Source of the DNA: Chondrilla cf. caribensis
Lineage: Eukaryota; Porifera; Demospongiae; Chondrillida; Chondrillidae
Reading direction: 5' to 3'
Length of the DNA stretch: 30,000 nt
Assembly (NCBI GenBank): GCA_964020155.1
Contig: OZ026546.1
Span: forward strand, 3,065,400-3,095,399
The notes under the pieces are model-generated. The model was not told where the DNA came from and ran no database searches. It saw only the letters and a program-made list of their open reading frames with translations. Below are positions 11,101 through 20,034 of this stretch, in pieces (within the stretch, counting starts at the first letter, position 1; every line of letters starts with the position of its first letter). Made by a program: the position numbers and the translations under genes.

Positions 11101-14100
11101 ATACACATACGTATAAACACCTCATTAATTATCCCAATTTGCCTGTTAGACTATGTCATCTACAAACAAACGAAATATACTGAATGTGGCTAGCATGTCT
11201 ACAGAAGTGTGGGAATTGGCTGAAAAAGTGATGGAGGCATATGAAGAAGGACTTACAAAGGTGATGTTATTAATACAGGGCACAAGTTAAGTGCTGCAGG
11301 ACACCAGGATATAACGTCTTATACATTTTTGATCATACTTCAAACTTAAAAGTAATTTGAAGAGCTCTATATTGCAAGTGTATAATCAGCTTTTAGCGAT
11401 TACACAATCAATTTAGTTAGTCTGGAATAGGTCTATTAAAATATCTACTCAATCAATTTATACTACTTCAACTAATCCATCTTCTTATATCATAAAAGTG
11501 CTTTAACTAAATCTCTTAAAACTGAAGTGACTTTCACTATAGGGACAAAAGATTAGTACAAGCAAATTGAAAGAAGGAAAGAGACCAGAAATCAAAGCTC
11601 ACATGTTTGCCCCACTCTGCAATCTACCAAATGGGTTTCAAATTGAGGTGCTGAAATCTGTTCTAGATGGTAAGATACACATATGTACATGTAAACTAAG
11701 GAAGAATAATGCAAAATCTAATCAATATACCTGTTGACACATTTCAGGTAGCCAAAAGGTCAACGAAATGAAATCAGCTGCTGAAGACTATCGAAGAATG
11801 GATAAAACCAAAAGGGCCTTTACGAGAGCAGTGAAATGCCAGTCATGGGAGGAAGCAGCCCGGTCATTTCCAATGTATGCACAGGAATGTAAACTACGGG
11901 AGTTCACCCAACTGAAGTTTGATGGCACTAGCCTTCCTGCGTCATTCATTGGATATTGTCAAGCCGCAATTGACGGAGCAAATGTGCAAACCACGTCAAC
12001 TGCAGTGATGTATGGCTCATTCAGGTATGTAATATATGTTTTTATTACTACTCAAGCATCATAGTCAGACCCCAATGTTTGGCACCCCAAACCACAAAAA
12101 TCATGTTCCTCTGATATTTCCCCACGCAATGCAACAGAAATATTACCCTATTCACATGGACGCTGTAAAGCGGGTTGAACCCGAGTCGAACTTGGTTTAA
12201 AGCGAGTTAGTGCGTTCACATGACGTCACAAAACCGGGTCGAACCCAGGTTAAAATTCCGAGTCGAACCCTTGTAAAAAGTAGCTAAGGTTTGATCCGGT
12301 TAGAAGCGAGTTAATAATGGTGGACTAGTAGGACGAACATCGAGTGACGATGAGATCCAAGCTTTGCTTAATATAAATAGTAGTTCGACTCAGTTTATTA
12401 TTTTACTGAGCAATAACATGCTGCCTTTCGAGAAAACACTTTAGTTCCCGGGATGAAAAGTTGAAAGTGCCAACACAAAAATTCTGTTTCAATTCCCTAT
12501 CGAACCGAACGAACAAGAAAGCCAAAAAATGAGCAGTTTGCAAAGTCTGTACTGCCGCAAAACGGTTCATAACTGCTCTTCTCGTCATATACCTGATCCT
12601 TAGTTGCTGTCTACGAGCTCAATGCAATGCCACAACTAAAACAAGATGAGCAGAACGCCCAACATCGCCATTTCCTGGAAATGAAATATTTACACAATAT
12701 GTGAATCTTGTGAACGGAAATCAGGTCAAAAGCGGGTCGAACCCGATTTAAATCAACCCAGGTTCAACCCACTTACGGCGTCCATGTGAAAATGGTATAT
12801 TATGCATATCTGATATTAATCAAATTGAGGCCTATGTGCATACTAGGGACATTACAGGACAGAAGATTCGTCAACAGCAAGAAAATTACTCAGGAAGCAC
12901 ATTGGTCATTGCTGTTCTTGAGAAGGTATGGGGCTTATTAATATCAATCAGTATAAGCTTTTAATTAATGAACATTTTCTTTCCTGACATTAATTATTAT
13001 AGGAGTTTAATATAAGAACAGACTTGCTAACCTTGGTATTAGCTGCCAAGCAGGTGAATGCCATTACAGCAATCCAAGAGATGTTCACTCTTGCGATTCT
13101 TTGCTCCTACCATCAGAGTAAGGAGGTGTTCTCTATTGTGGAAAACAACATGGACAAAGCTCTGATGGCATTTACACATTGCCGTACAATACCGCAAGGT
13201 AAGACATATGCTTAGCATACATTCATAGACACCTGATGGGTTATCCTTAGGACACAGAAACAACAATCGTGTCTTATTTCAGAGTTATTCCAGTAAGATA
13301 TGCAACTCAATTAGGAGTAGATGAATATAGAACTTCAATTATATCATGTTGCATTTCAAATTTATTGCCAGAAGGATGTTCTGAGCATATTGTACTATTT
13401 AGCCAACATAATCACCAAAATTGAAGGCTGAATCCCATAGTATAACTTAGTTTCTATCTATCATCTCATGGTTAAGTGCATATTAAATTAGGGCTAAGAC
13501 AAATTTAAAACAGTTACTGTTTTCCAGATCAATTTCTAGTAAATAGGCTCAATCGATGGATTGTTTAGGGTTACATTGCTTAATAATGTCAGGATCGAAG
13601 CCGATTATGGCTGTGATCGTTCTTTTCATGTGATCGCTTAACCAGTAGCAATACTAGTTCGTGCTAAATCATGATACAAGTCTCGGATTCTATGATTTGA
13701 GCGGGTAAATGTACATGCAGTACGAATTTCCTCACAGCCACTGTAGACGACGACAAATAATAGATTAATTTTACCTTCGTGGAATTTTCATTGATCAAAC
13801 TTCCTAAACTTCGATTCATGGGAGACCCCGTCGGCCAGACAGCTGATCGATGTGTATTCACGAGTGCACTCAGTTGACTGTTGTGACGCGATTATAGTCT
13901 ACCTGGTCCGTCCCCGCACGCGCACCACGGGCGTTAAGAGCGGGACGGGCGCGTGTGCGGGGACAGGCTTGCTAGCGAGATAGATAGCTGGAAAACGATT
14001 GGTAATGCATATAACCGCGTAATAAACGCAAATGCAAACACATAGGCGAAACAAAATTATTAAATAACGCTATGATAGAAGTTAGTTGTCATGCTGAGCT

Positions 14101-15021
14101 ATTATACAAGATTAAATATGAATTTGTCATTTATTCCCTAACTCTGTCCCTTCACTTCTACGTATTCCAGTCACAGAATTGCATTCCCTCATATTGATAT
14201 CACATAATGGCTGATTCAGAATCTGTCAAGAAATGTGTACATACATGGTTTTGCCATCAATGTATATAGCAGAGTAATAAGTTTATACTAAACAATGTCT
14301 GATGCATATCAATTTTATATACGTACAGCTAAAGAATCCACAGAGCCATTCTCATTGCAAGAGAAAGTTGCCTGTTTGGTACTTGGCCATTACCATGTTG
14401 GAGAATGTAGATGTAAAATTGCACACGACAACCTGTTTCAGGGCGAATCTGGCAGTGCCATCTTGAGGGACATTGTGAGAACCTTCAGCAGTGAAGGGGA
14501 CTCTGTTCTGGACATCACAGGAATTTCCGGTGAGAAAAAACATGAGAATATCTAATAGTCCATTTCGAGAAAATCTGTATTCCATACCTATAATAACATT
14601 GCCAATTGCACGACAATCAATAATATTACGGTTAATTTGTGGGATCACAAGTATGATAAATGAGTCATCCTGGATCACAAATTTGTAAACTGAGCCAGAT
14701 CACAAATTTGTAAACTGAGCCAGATCACAAATTTGTAAACTGAGCCAGATCACAAATTTGTGAACTGAGTTGAATCACAAATTTGTAAACTGAGTTGGAT
14801 CACAAATTTGTAAACTGAGCCAGATCACAAATTTCTGAACTTTAAACTTACAATTACATGGGTTACAATTAGTCTTTCTATTTTCTCTCATAATTCCCGC
14901 AGGATCAGACATTGCAAGTGCTGCCAATGAAGAAGCAAGAGGATGTATTGTTCTTTGCAATAAAGAAGATAATATATGCTCTATAAGAAAAGACTTTGAA
15001 CTATTCACCAAAGATCACTAA
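8146..15021 (+). CDS. ParB/sulfiredoxin-like domain protein of the transposon, 13 exons, about 696 aa
   Basis: Exons: 8146-8352, 9012-9108, 9227-9391, 9453-9631, 10642-10848, 10938-11063, 11150-11260, 11543-11669, 11748-12024, 12847-12925, 13003-13198, 14329-14529, 14903-15021 (stop included). Phases agree at all 12 junctions. Exon 3 could instead end at 9280 (strong GTAAGC donor, also phase 1), giving about 659 aa without the KKSK nuclear-localisation-like stretch (residues 121-137). Residues ~166-300 resemble the ParB/sulfiredoxin fold: PYGPGVPSVALL, then YEIIGGLHSVTARQQL (G229, G230, H232), then SVYAGLTDDEALHLAKRHN and THKDYIHACR. The GG-x-H-x3-A pattern and the LTDDEA...HN segment are the diagnostic parts; the catalytic Cys of true sulfiredoxins is absent (Leu 231). 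The C-terminal ~390 residues are unrecognised. Position suggests an accessory transposition or DNA-binding/segregation role; this is inference. Confidence 0.83.
8733..8787. repeat. Short hairpin / MITE-like inverted repeat
   Basis: TACCGTATTTTACGG at 8733-8747 is perfectly inverted as CCGTAAAATACGGTA at 8773-8787, with a 25-bp loop. TA at both outer ends fits a tiny Tc1/mariner-style MITE. It lies in intron 1 of the ParB-like gene. Confidence 0.7.
9632..10641 (+). other. Intron 4 of the ParB-like gene with a diffuse repeated motif
   Basis: This ~1-kb intron has no coding signal. It holds three diverged copies of a motif ending in ATGGGCGTT or ACGGGCGTT followed by T-rich sequence and GAAAAC/GAAACA (about 9995, 10057 and 10303), and a short TAATAATAA run near 10585. 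Confidence 0.5.
12146..12795. mobile_element. 650-bp non-autonomous TIR element nested in intron 9
   Basis: The left end CCCTATTCACATGGACGC and right end (inverted) CCATTTTCACATGGACGC form an imperfect TIR that continues through a GGGTTGAACC block, about 36 bp in all. TA lies just outside both ends (12144-12145 and 12796-12797), suggesting a TA target duplication. The interior has repeated GGTCGAACCC-like motifs near each end. A 61-codon minus-strand open frame (12588-12403, Arg- and Phe-rich) could be a transposase remnant but I do not recognise it. The insertion is spliced out with the intron, so it does not break the host frame. Confidence 0.75.
13910..13964. repeat. GC-rich hairpin in intron 11
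   Basis: GTCCCCGCACGCGC (13910-13923) is inverted as GCGCGTGTGCGGGGAC (13949-13964), with a GC-rich loop. Its composition contrasts with the AT-rich 1.1-kb intron around it (13199-14328). It may be the core of a small MITE; no flanking duplication identified. Confidence 0.6.
14671..14845. repeat. 25-bp palindromic tandem array in the last intron of the ParB-like gene
   Basis: Seven copies at a 25-bp period. CAAATTTG starts at 14678, 14703, 14728, 14753, 14778 and 14803, with a degenerate seventh (CAAATTTC) at 14828. The unit reads roughly GATCACAAATTTGTAAACTGAGCCA. It lies in intron 14530-14902, about 360 bp inside the right TIR, mirroring the left array. Confidence 0.9.
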
Positions 15022-15170
15022 CTTGTATCATCATTCCTATCATTTAATCAACACTTGTAAACTTTCCAACATTATTGCCAACTATTGATGTACTTCCAAT
15101 CATTTATTGAGTTAAGAAGCATAATTCACAAATTGTAGCCAAAATATCTGGTTATTTTGTAAACAATCAA

Positions 15171-15176
15171 AATAAA
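15171..15176 (+). terminator. Polyadenylation signal of the ParB-like gene
   Basis: AATAAA, 150 bp after the stop at 15021 and about 25 bp before the inner edge of the right TIR. It would place the mRNA 3' end at or in the TIR. Confidence 0.65.
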
Positions 15177-15201
15177 TCTTCTTGTTGAGGATATTTTGTT
15201 A

Positions 15202-15245
15202 AAACACTCATTATAAGAATGGGACAGTCATTCTAAGAAGCTGTT
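15202..15245 (-). repeat. Right terminal inverted repeat
   Basis: Inverted copy of 2056-2099 with one difference. Contains TTCTAAGAA (15231-15239), and the second palindrome is altered to TTATAAGAA. Followed by AGTA at 15246-15249, matching the four bases before the left TIR. A third related word, ATTCTAAGAG, occurs just outside at about 15252. Confidence 0.9.
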
Positions 15246-15281
15246 AGTATTATTCTAAGAGAAAAGTACTTGATTTAGTCT

Positions 15282-15932
15282 TTATTCTGTGCATGGCTTG
15301 TTAGCAAGTCCATCCCTGTAGATCCAGAGCTCGATGTAGTTGATGCTGTAAACTTCATTCGGTTCATCACGGTACAAGTCTAATTTAATCTCTTTGCTCA
15401 AGTCCAATTCCTTAAAGTAAGTAACACAGAGTTTATGACCAGTGTCAATTGCACAGTATGCAGATCCCCAAAATTGTGTTGGCTTGATTACAATCTCAAA
15501 TTGATCTGGATTAAGTCTGGATGTTGTTGTCACCACTCCTTGTGCCATTTCTGTTACTGAGTCCAGTCCACGACCAGGGTTACCTTCAATCCCAATGTAA
15601 GGGCCTTTTGTCCCATAATCACGAGTTGGATCTCGGAGTTGGATTCCAATAGCCTTACTACCATCTGACAACATGAATGCCAATGGATCAGGAGGCTGAG
15701 GCTGGGGTTTTGGCTCTGGCAACTCAATACCAACTAGCATCCTCACTGTAATGTCTTCTTTACGCTTCAGAAACCCAGCAGGAATCAGAGAAAGTTTGAA
15801 AATGTTTTCATATTTGCGACCATCAGTACCAATTGTAAGTCTTACATCGTCTACAACTTCACGTTTGCAGTTGAACTCAGCATTTTTATCAAGCCAATTC
15901 GGAGTCATAAATCTATGATAGAGCAGAGCCAT
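15282..15932 (-). CDS. Uncharacterised single-exon protein, about 216 aa
   Basis: An intact minus-strand frame runs from 16013 to the stop at 15282. The first ATG gives 216 aa (MALLYHRFMTPNWLDKN...). The frame is open for 27 more codons upstream, so the protein may be longer if an upstream exon splices near the AAACAG at 16014-16019. A TATATAAA at about 16017-16024 could alternatively be a TATA box. A proline-rich linker (PEPKPQPQPPDP) separates two halves. The second half (IGIQLRDP, GPYIGIEG, DQFEIVIKP, WGSAYCAIDTGHKL, YSINYIELWIYRDG) has alternating hydrophobic strands suggestive of a beta-sandwich. No signal peptide or membrane segment is evident. I do not recognise the family. An AATAAA overlaps the stop codon (15280-15285 region), so the 3' UTR is tiny, and the transposon's right TIR starts only 37 bp further on. 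Confidence 0.6.
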   Translation of the reverse strand: MALLYHRFMTPNWLDKNAEFNCKREVVDDVRLTIGTDGRKYENIFKLSLIPAGFLKRKEDITVRMLVGIELPEPKPQPQPPDPLAFMLSDGSKAIGIQLRDPTRDYGTKGPYIGIEGNPGRGLDSVTEMAQGVVTTTSRLNPDQFEIVIKPTQFWGSAYCAIDTGHKLCVTYFKELDLSKEIKLDLYRDEPNEVYSINYIELWIYRDGLANKPCTE

Positions 15933-16013
15933 TCTTGAATACCGCACGTGAGGTGAACTGCACAAATTAGCCTGGTACAAATTCACAACTTGTATCTCAA
16001 CCGTTACTGCCAC

Positions 16014-16805
16014 TGTTTATATAGGCTAGGATGCAGATATAATATATGCAAGAACCCGGCTTCATATATATGCGCATATCAGGCTCATTTGACTTCCGGT
16101 ATGTAGCGCTCAATATAATGTTATGTTTTTACATGTAACCACAACAGTGAATATCTGTTGCATGAATCAGATAATTTTAGATTTCAATGGTATTAGTTGG
16201 GAGGGATGTTATACACAAGAGAGGTGGAACGATGCACTCCCCACAACAGATGCAATTGGAAACTGGGCTGGAATTCGTCTATGTCCCACAAGTAAAAAAA
16301 AAGGAAATGCTAAGAAAACTTGCCCAGATTCAATTACTTTACAAAACTACAGTGTAAACATAATTTCAATAGTAATTGAGCTATAATTTTGCATGAAATG
16401 AATAATACATTAGGCTATGAATTTCATTTTAATTGATTCATGAATATCATTGAAGCCTTAATAAATGATATGAATTACCAATATCCCAGATATCACCCAG
16501 CGCCATCACCCTGTTACCATGGTATTGGAAGACATATGTTATATGCACTGTACAAACAGTAATGGGAGGGCCATTTGTTGTGGGTAGTGACTCCTACCAC
16601 ATATATACATCTATATATGTACAACATCCCTCCCAACTAATGCTCCTAACACTGAGATATGTATCACAAATCAGACTATTGTGATAAATGATGATTGGGA
16701 AACATCTTAGACCATGTGAATGACAGGAATATTATGAGAAAATACAGAAAACTGGATATAATCAGTAACTGAGAGGCTATAATCTTCAAAATCACATGTG
16801 TGAAT

Positions 16806-16807
<2 letters not shown>
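16014..16807. other. Upstream region of the orphan ORF, no gene supported
   Basis: ACTTCCGGTATGTAGCGCTC at 16090-16109 (minus-strand reading contains CCGGAAGT, an ETS-type site). It closely resembles GAGCGTTACATACCGGAAGTC at 20545 and its copy at 20886, so it may be a repeat fragment rather than a promoter of this gene. An open frame on the plus strand at 16123-16386 has no recognisable content. The rest is AT-rich. Confidence 0.5.

Positions 16808-16867
<60 letters not shown>
16808..16867. repeat. (TG)n microsatellite
   Basis: About 30 uninterrupted TG units, followed by a degraded TG-rich tail to about 16920. Confidence 0.98.
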
Positions 16868-16869
<2 letters not shown>

Positions 16870-17130
16870 TTGTGCATGCATGTGAGTGTTTGTGTGTGTT
16901 TGCATGTGATCTTACATGTGTTGGTGTTTGTCATTCGGTTGAAAATCATCTCTCTTTATTTAAGAGGCTTCATTTGAGAATCTTTAAATATCCAATGGTT
17001 AGGATGATCAGTAAGGCTTAGCTTACAAGTATATAGAAATAAAATTTGTATAATATACACACTGTTGTCATTCTCTCACTGTCAAGTACATTACATAGCC
17101 TTTCTGTCAGTAGCATAACAACCATGATGT

Positions 17131-17562
17131 TGTTCGATTATTTTTACTAACTTCGTTAGCTATCTTCACTACTACTCCTAGTCTACTCGGTTTTTAGTGG
17201 GTTTAATCATTTCATCTAATCTTAAATCATAGATGATCATATATAAGTAAGCAGGCGTATAACAGATACGAAAGCTAAGTGGAATTCAGCCTGCTGAGAG
17301 AGAAAGGAGAAAAGCGAAAAACCGGCAACTGCGGGACTCGAACCCAGGGTGTCTGACTAAAGCCGTCATAAACCACTGAGCCACGAAGCCACCACAGAAA
17401 CCAGCCTTCCACAATTCTCCTTTCATACTACACTGGCGACTACTGCTAACTGCAGTCACACACCAGCGAGACCACACGGCTGCGTGGATTATCGCGAGTT
17501 GATGTTCGATTATTTTTACTAACTTCGTTAGCTATCTTCACTACTACTCCTAGTCTACTCGG
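17131..17562. mobile_element. 432-bp unit with 60-bp perfect direct repeats around a tRNA-like segment
   Basis: The 60 bases 17131-17190 (TGTTCGATTATTTTTACT ... CTAGTCTACTCGG) recur identically at 17503-17562. The 312 bp between them contain a tRNA-like sequence on the minus strand. Either a recent local duplication bracketed a SINE, or this is a small terminal-direct-repeat retroelement. No TG...CA LTR ends or primer-binding site could be shown. Confidence 0.7.
17322..17390 (-). tRNA. tRNA-derived sequence (SINE head or tRNA pseudogene)
   Basis: On the minus strand, TGGCTCAGTGG (A box, 17383-17373) and GGTTCGAGTCC (B box, 17344-17334) have tRNA-like spacing. A TTTTT run follows at 17320-17316, a pol III terminator. 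The acceptor stem pairs poorly (GGCTTCG against AGTTGCC), and I cannot assign an anticodon. A tRNA-derived SINE is more likely than a functional tRNA. Confidence 0.55.
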
Positions 17563-18317
17563 GTGTAAGAATGCTATTATATAATTCCATGAAATCAATG
17601 TGTAACAGTATATAATATTATTATGTATTTTTGTCAATGACTTGCTGTGTAGCAACTGTGATGAAAACAAGCATTTGAAGACTTACATGGTAACATGCAT
17701 GGTTGATATTGATTGGCTGATAACATCCATGGCATGTGTGAAATATACCAATGTGTATGTTATAATAACTAGTCCGAATTACCCGCCCTACGGGCGTATT
17801 CGTCTGTAACGTGTCATAAAAATGGCGCCTTTCAAGTACGGGGATAGTACGGTTTCGTTCGAATTCTAGAAGAAAGGCCTAAAATGAAACGCCAACCCCC
17901 TTAGTATACTTCACGGGTGCCGCCGAGAAGGATTGGGGAGTTTGACGTCGATCGCATGCGAACTGAAGGAGGAGTTCGCGAACAAACAAACAAACAAACA
18001 GAGACCCCGTAAATTATAGTAAGATGAGTGACTATTGTATAATAATGCATAGGGTGAAAGTACTCATGAGCTCCACATGTATGAGTCAGCACTGGGCCTA
18101 CCTACGCTCCCTGTGTGGCTGTGGGTCTATGTATAATATACATATATATACAGTATATACATATATATATATACACTACCTATCATATCTATACATATCT
18201 ATAAAAATAGTTAACGGCTAATCCGTTAACAGTTTAACGGTTAATCCGTTAACGGAAAACAGATAAATTGCATCGGTTAACCTTTAGCGCTTAACGGTTC
18301 ACCGTTACCTTTTCCAT
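17563..18317. other. Non-coding region with simple repeats
   Basis: No gene seen. It holds an AACA run at 17981-18001 right after a TTCGCGAA palindrome, possibly the tail of a retroelement. At about 18065-18140 a stretch matches, in inverted orientation, 20975-21050 (shared CATGTATGAGTCA and GTGTGGCT). At 18208-18308 there is a TTAACGG/CCGTTAA inverted-repeat cluster. Confidence 0.5.
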
Positions 18318-18325
18318 GAACCGTA

Positions 18326-18397
<72 letters not shown>

Positions 18398-18404
18398 TAC
18401 GGTA
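18318..18404. repeat. Long TA-centred palindrome
   Basis: ACCGTACTGTA, then about 65 bp of pure TA, then TACAGTACGGT. The unique arms are exact inverted copies, so the whole stretch is a near-perfect palindrome able to extrude as a cruciform. Confidence 0.85.
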
Positions 18405-18424
18405 TATATACAGTATATATAATA

Positions 18425-18830
18425 TATACACTGGGAGACAACTCATTGTATATGTTCCCTACTGCGATTGAGATGATAACAATGTGCATAAATTGAAGTG
18501 CAGAAATTAAGTATATATTTAGTATTCAATTTTATGGTATTAAACCTTACAAGTATTAAACATAAGTATTAAAGCATATATTGATCAACAGAAGGTGGTT
18601 GCTCAAAAGTAAAATACACAAGGAAATGGACGGAAAGAATGGTGTCATTTCAGGCATACGTTGTACCTCCTGTGTCTGTACTGGTAACACTCTCATACTG
18701 TTGTCTGCAATATCAGGATCTACTTAGGCCAAAGAATGGGCACGACTGGGGGTGTTCATCACAGACAAATTCACAATGTATTACAAACAGTTTCCTCTTC
18801 TTTGAAAGTGCTCAACAAGTAATTCGAGTT
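18425..18830. repeat. Dispersed repeat family, copy 1
   Basis: Aligns at an estimated 75-80% identity with 22395-22720 in the same orientation. Shared words include CACAAGGAAATGGAC, TGTACCTCC, CTGTTGTCTGCAATA and ATCTACTTA. The minus-strand frame corresponding to the zinc-ribbon-like remnant of copy 2 is degraded here. Confidence 0.8.
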
Positions 18831-18892
18831 TAAACAAGTAATTCGAGTTAAAAAACTCGTGGGGGTGCCGCCCCCCGCACTCGAATTACTTG
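18831..18892. repeat. Hairpin related to the element at 20.6 kb
   Basis: CAAGTAATTCGAGTT occurs twice in tandem and then inverted as CTCGAATTACTTG, around AAAAACTCGTGGGGG. The stretch AAACTCGTGGGG...CGCACTCGAATTACTTG recurs at 20607-20645, so this is a fragment of the same repeat. Confidence 0.7.
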
Positions 18893-18982
18893 CGAGTTAT
18901 TCGGTAAGCAAAAGAATTCTGTGCGCATGCACACACACACACACACATACAACCCACTAAAAATATACCATACACACATGTA

Positions 18983-19036
18983 GCTGTAGACACTAACATT
19001 GTAGTGTTTCGGCCTTCAGAGCCTCATCAGTACAGC
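18983..19036 (-). ncRNA. Hammerhead self-cleaving ribozyme
   Basis: Read on the minus strand from 19036 the parts appear in canonical order. Stem I 5' strand GCTGTA (19036-19031); core CTGATGA (19030-19024); stem II GGC...GCC (19023-19011, loop-closed); core GAAA (19010-19007); stem III CACTA (19006-19002), 6-nt loop, TAGTG (18995-18991); then TC at 18990-18989, the expected cleavage position; then stem I 3' strand TACAGC (18988-18983), fully complementary to the 5' strand. All conserved core bases are present and all three stems form. The open stem I makes it type I. Such ribozymes are known from Penelope-like elements and small retrozymes in animals. No reverse transcriptase frame is present nearby, so the host element is truncated or non-autonomous. 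Confidence 0.85.
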
Positions 19037-19235
19037 ATTAATATTTTACACAAGTGTACACGCTGGTACACACGCACACACACAAACATCAATATCATAA
19101 TAGTATGTCTATACTCTGTGTATTCACACACACATGAAAACTGCCACAAATACACACATCCATACATGTAAAATGATTGTGATTACAATAGCTACAAAAA
19201 GTAAATTCCAACACAGCACTGACTGTTTCAGGGCA

Positions 19236-19253
19236 CACACACACCAAGCACAT

Positions 19254-19299
<46 letters not shown>

Positions 19300-19317
19300 T
19301 ATGCTACCAACACACAT

Positions 19318-19359
<42 letters not shown>

Positions 19360-19374
19360 CAAACATGCACACAA

Positions 19375-19424
<50 letters not shown>

Positions 19425-19779
19425 ACACATACGGACACACACACACAGACACACACATACGGACACACACAACACACACACATACACACGGACACACACA
19501 CAGACACGCACGTACGGACACACACACAACACACACATGCACACACACACAGACATACACACACACACACATGTACACACACACAACACACACACACACA
19601 CACACAACACACACATGCACACGTACACACACACAGACATGCACGTACGGACACACACACAGACACGCACGTACGGACACACACACAACACACACATGCA
19701 CACACACACAGACATACACACACACACATGTACACACACACAACACACACACACACACGACACACACACAATACACATG

Positions 19780-19810
<31 letters not shown>

Positions 19811-19829
19811 CAAACATGCACACACACAT

Positions 19830-19872
<43 letters not shown>

Positions 19873-19950
19873 TACGGACACACACACAACACACACACAT
19901 GCACACACACACACACACACAACACACACATGCACACGTACACACACACA

Positions 19951-20016
<66 letters not shown>

Positions 20017-20034
20017 ACACACAGACACATATAC
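19236..20034. repeat. Complex CA-rich microsatellite block
   Basis: About 800 bp of (CA)n with interspersed ACGCACGTACGGACAC, CATGCACAC and ACATGTACAC variants. A higher-order duplication is visible: the stretch beginning GACACGCACGTACGGAC at about 19502 recurs at about 19663. Long His-Thr or Cys-Val open frames on both strands are artefacts of the dinucleotide repeat. Confidence 0.97.

Larger units (their letters stand above)
2056..15245. mobile_element. 13.2-kb two-gene DNA transposon (DUF7869-type transposase + ParB-like gene)
   Basis: A 44-bp inverted repeat, 43/44 identical, sits at 2056-2099 and 15202-15245. The flanks carry AGTA immediately outside both ends (2052-2055 and 15246-15249), compatible with a 4-bp target-site duplication. 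Inside are two divergent genes that fill the element: a DDE transposase on the minus strand (8000 to 2283) and a ParB-like gene on the plus strand (8146 to 15021). Stop codon to inner TIR edge is 183 bp on the left and 180 bp on the right. Both last introns carry palindromic tandem arrays. The layout fits an autonomous cut-and-paste element. I do not recognise it as a named superfamily; the transposase family is one I associate with DUF7869. The TIR and coding evidence are direct; mobility is inferred. Confidence 0.85.

Noticed and set aside
8146..15021. Bacterial origin or contamination because of a ParB-like domain
   Set aside because: The gene has 12 phase-consistent spliceosomal introns and eukaryotic flanks, so it is a resident eukaryotic gene.
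17322..17390. Functional tRNA gene
   Set aside because: A and B boxes are present but the acceptor stem does not pair well and the anticodon arm is unclear; it looks like a SINE head.
17131..17562. LTR retrotransposon
   Set aside because: The direct repeats are only 60 bp, lack TG...CA ends and there is no primer-binding site, polypurine tract or coding region.
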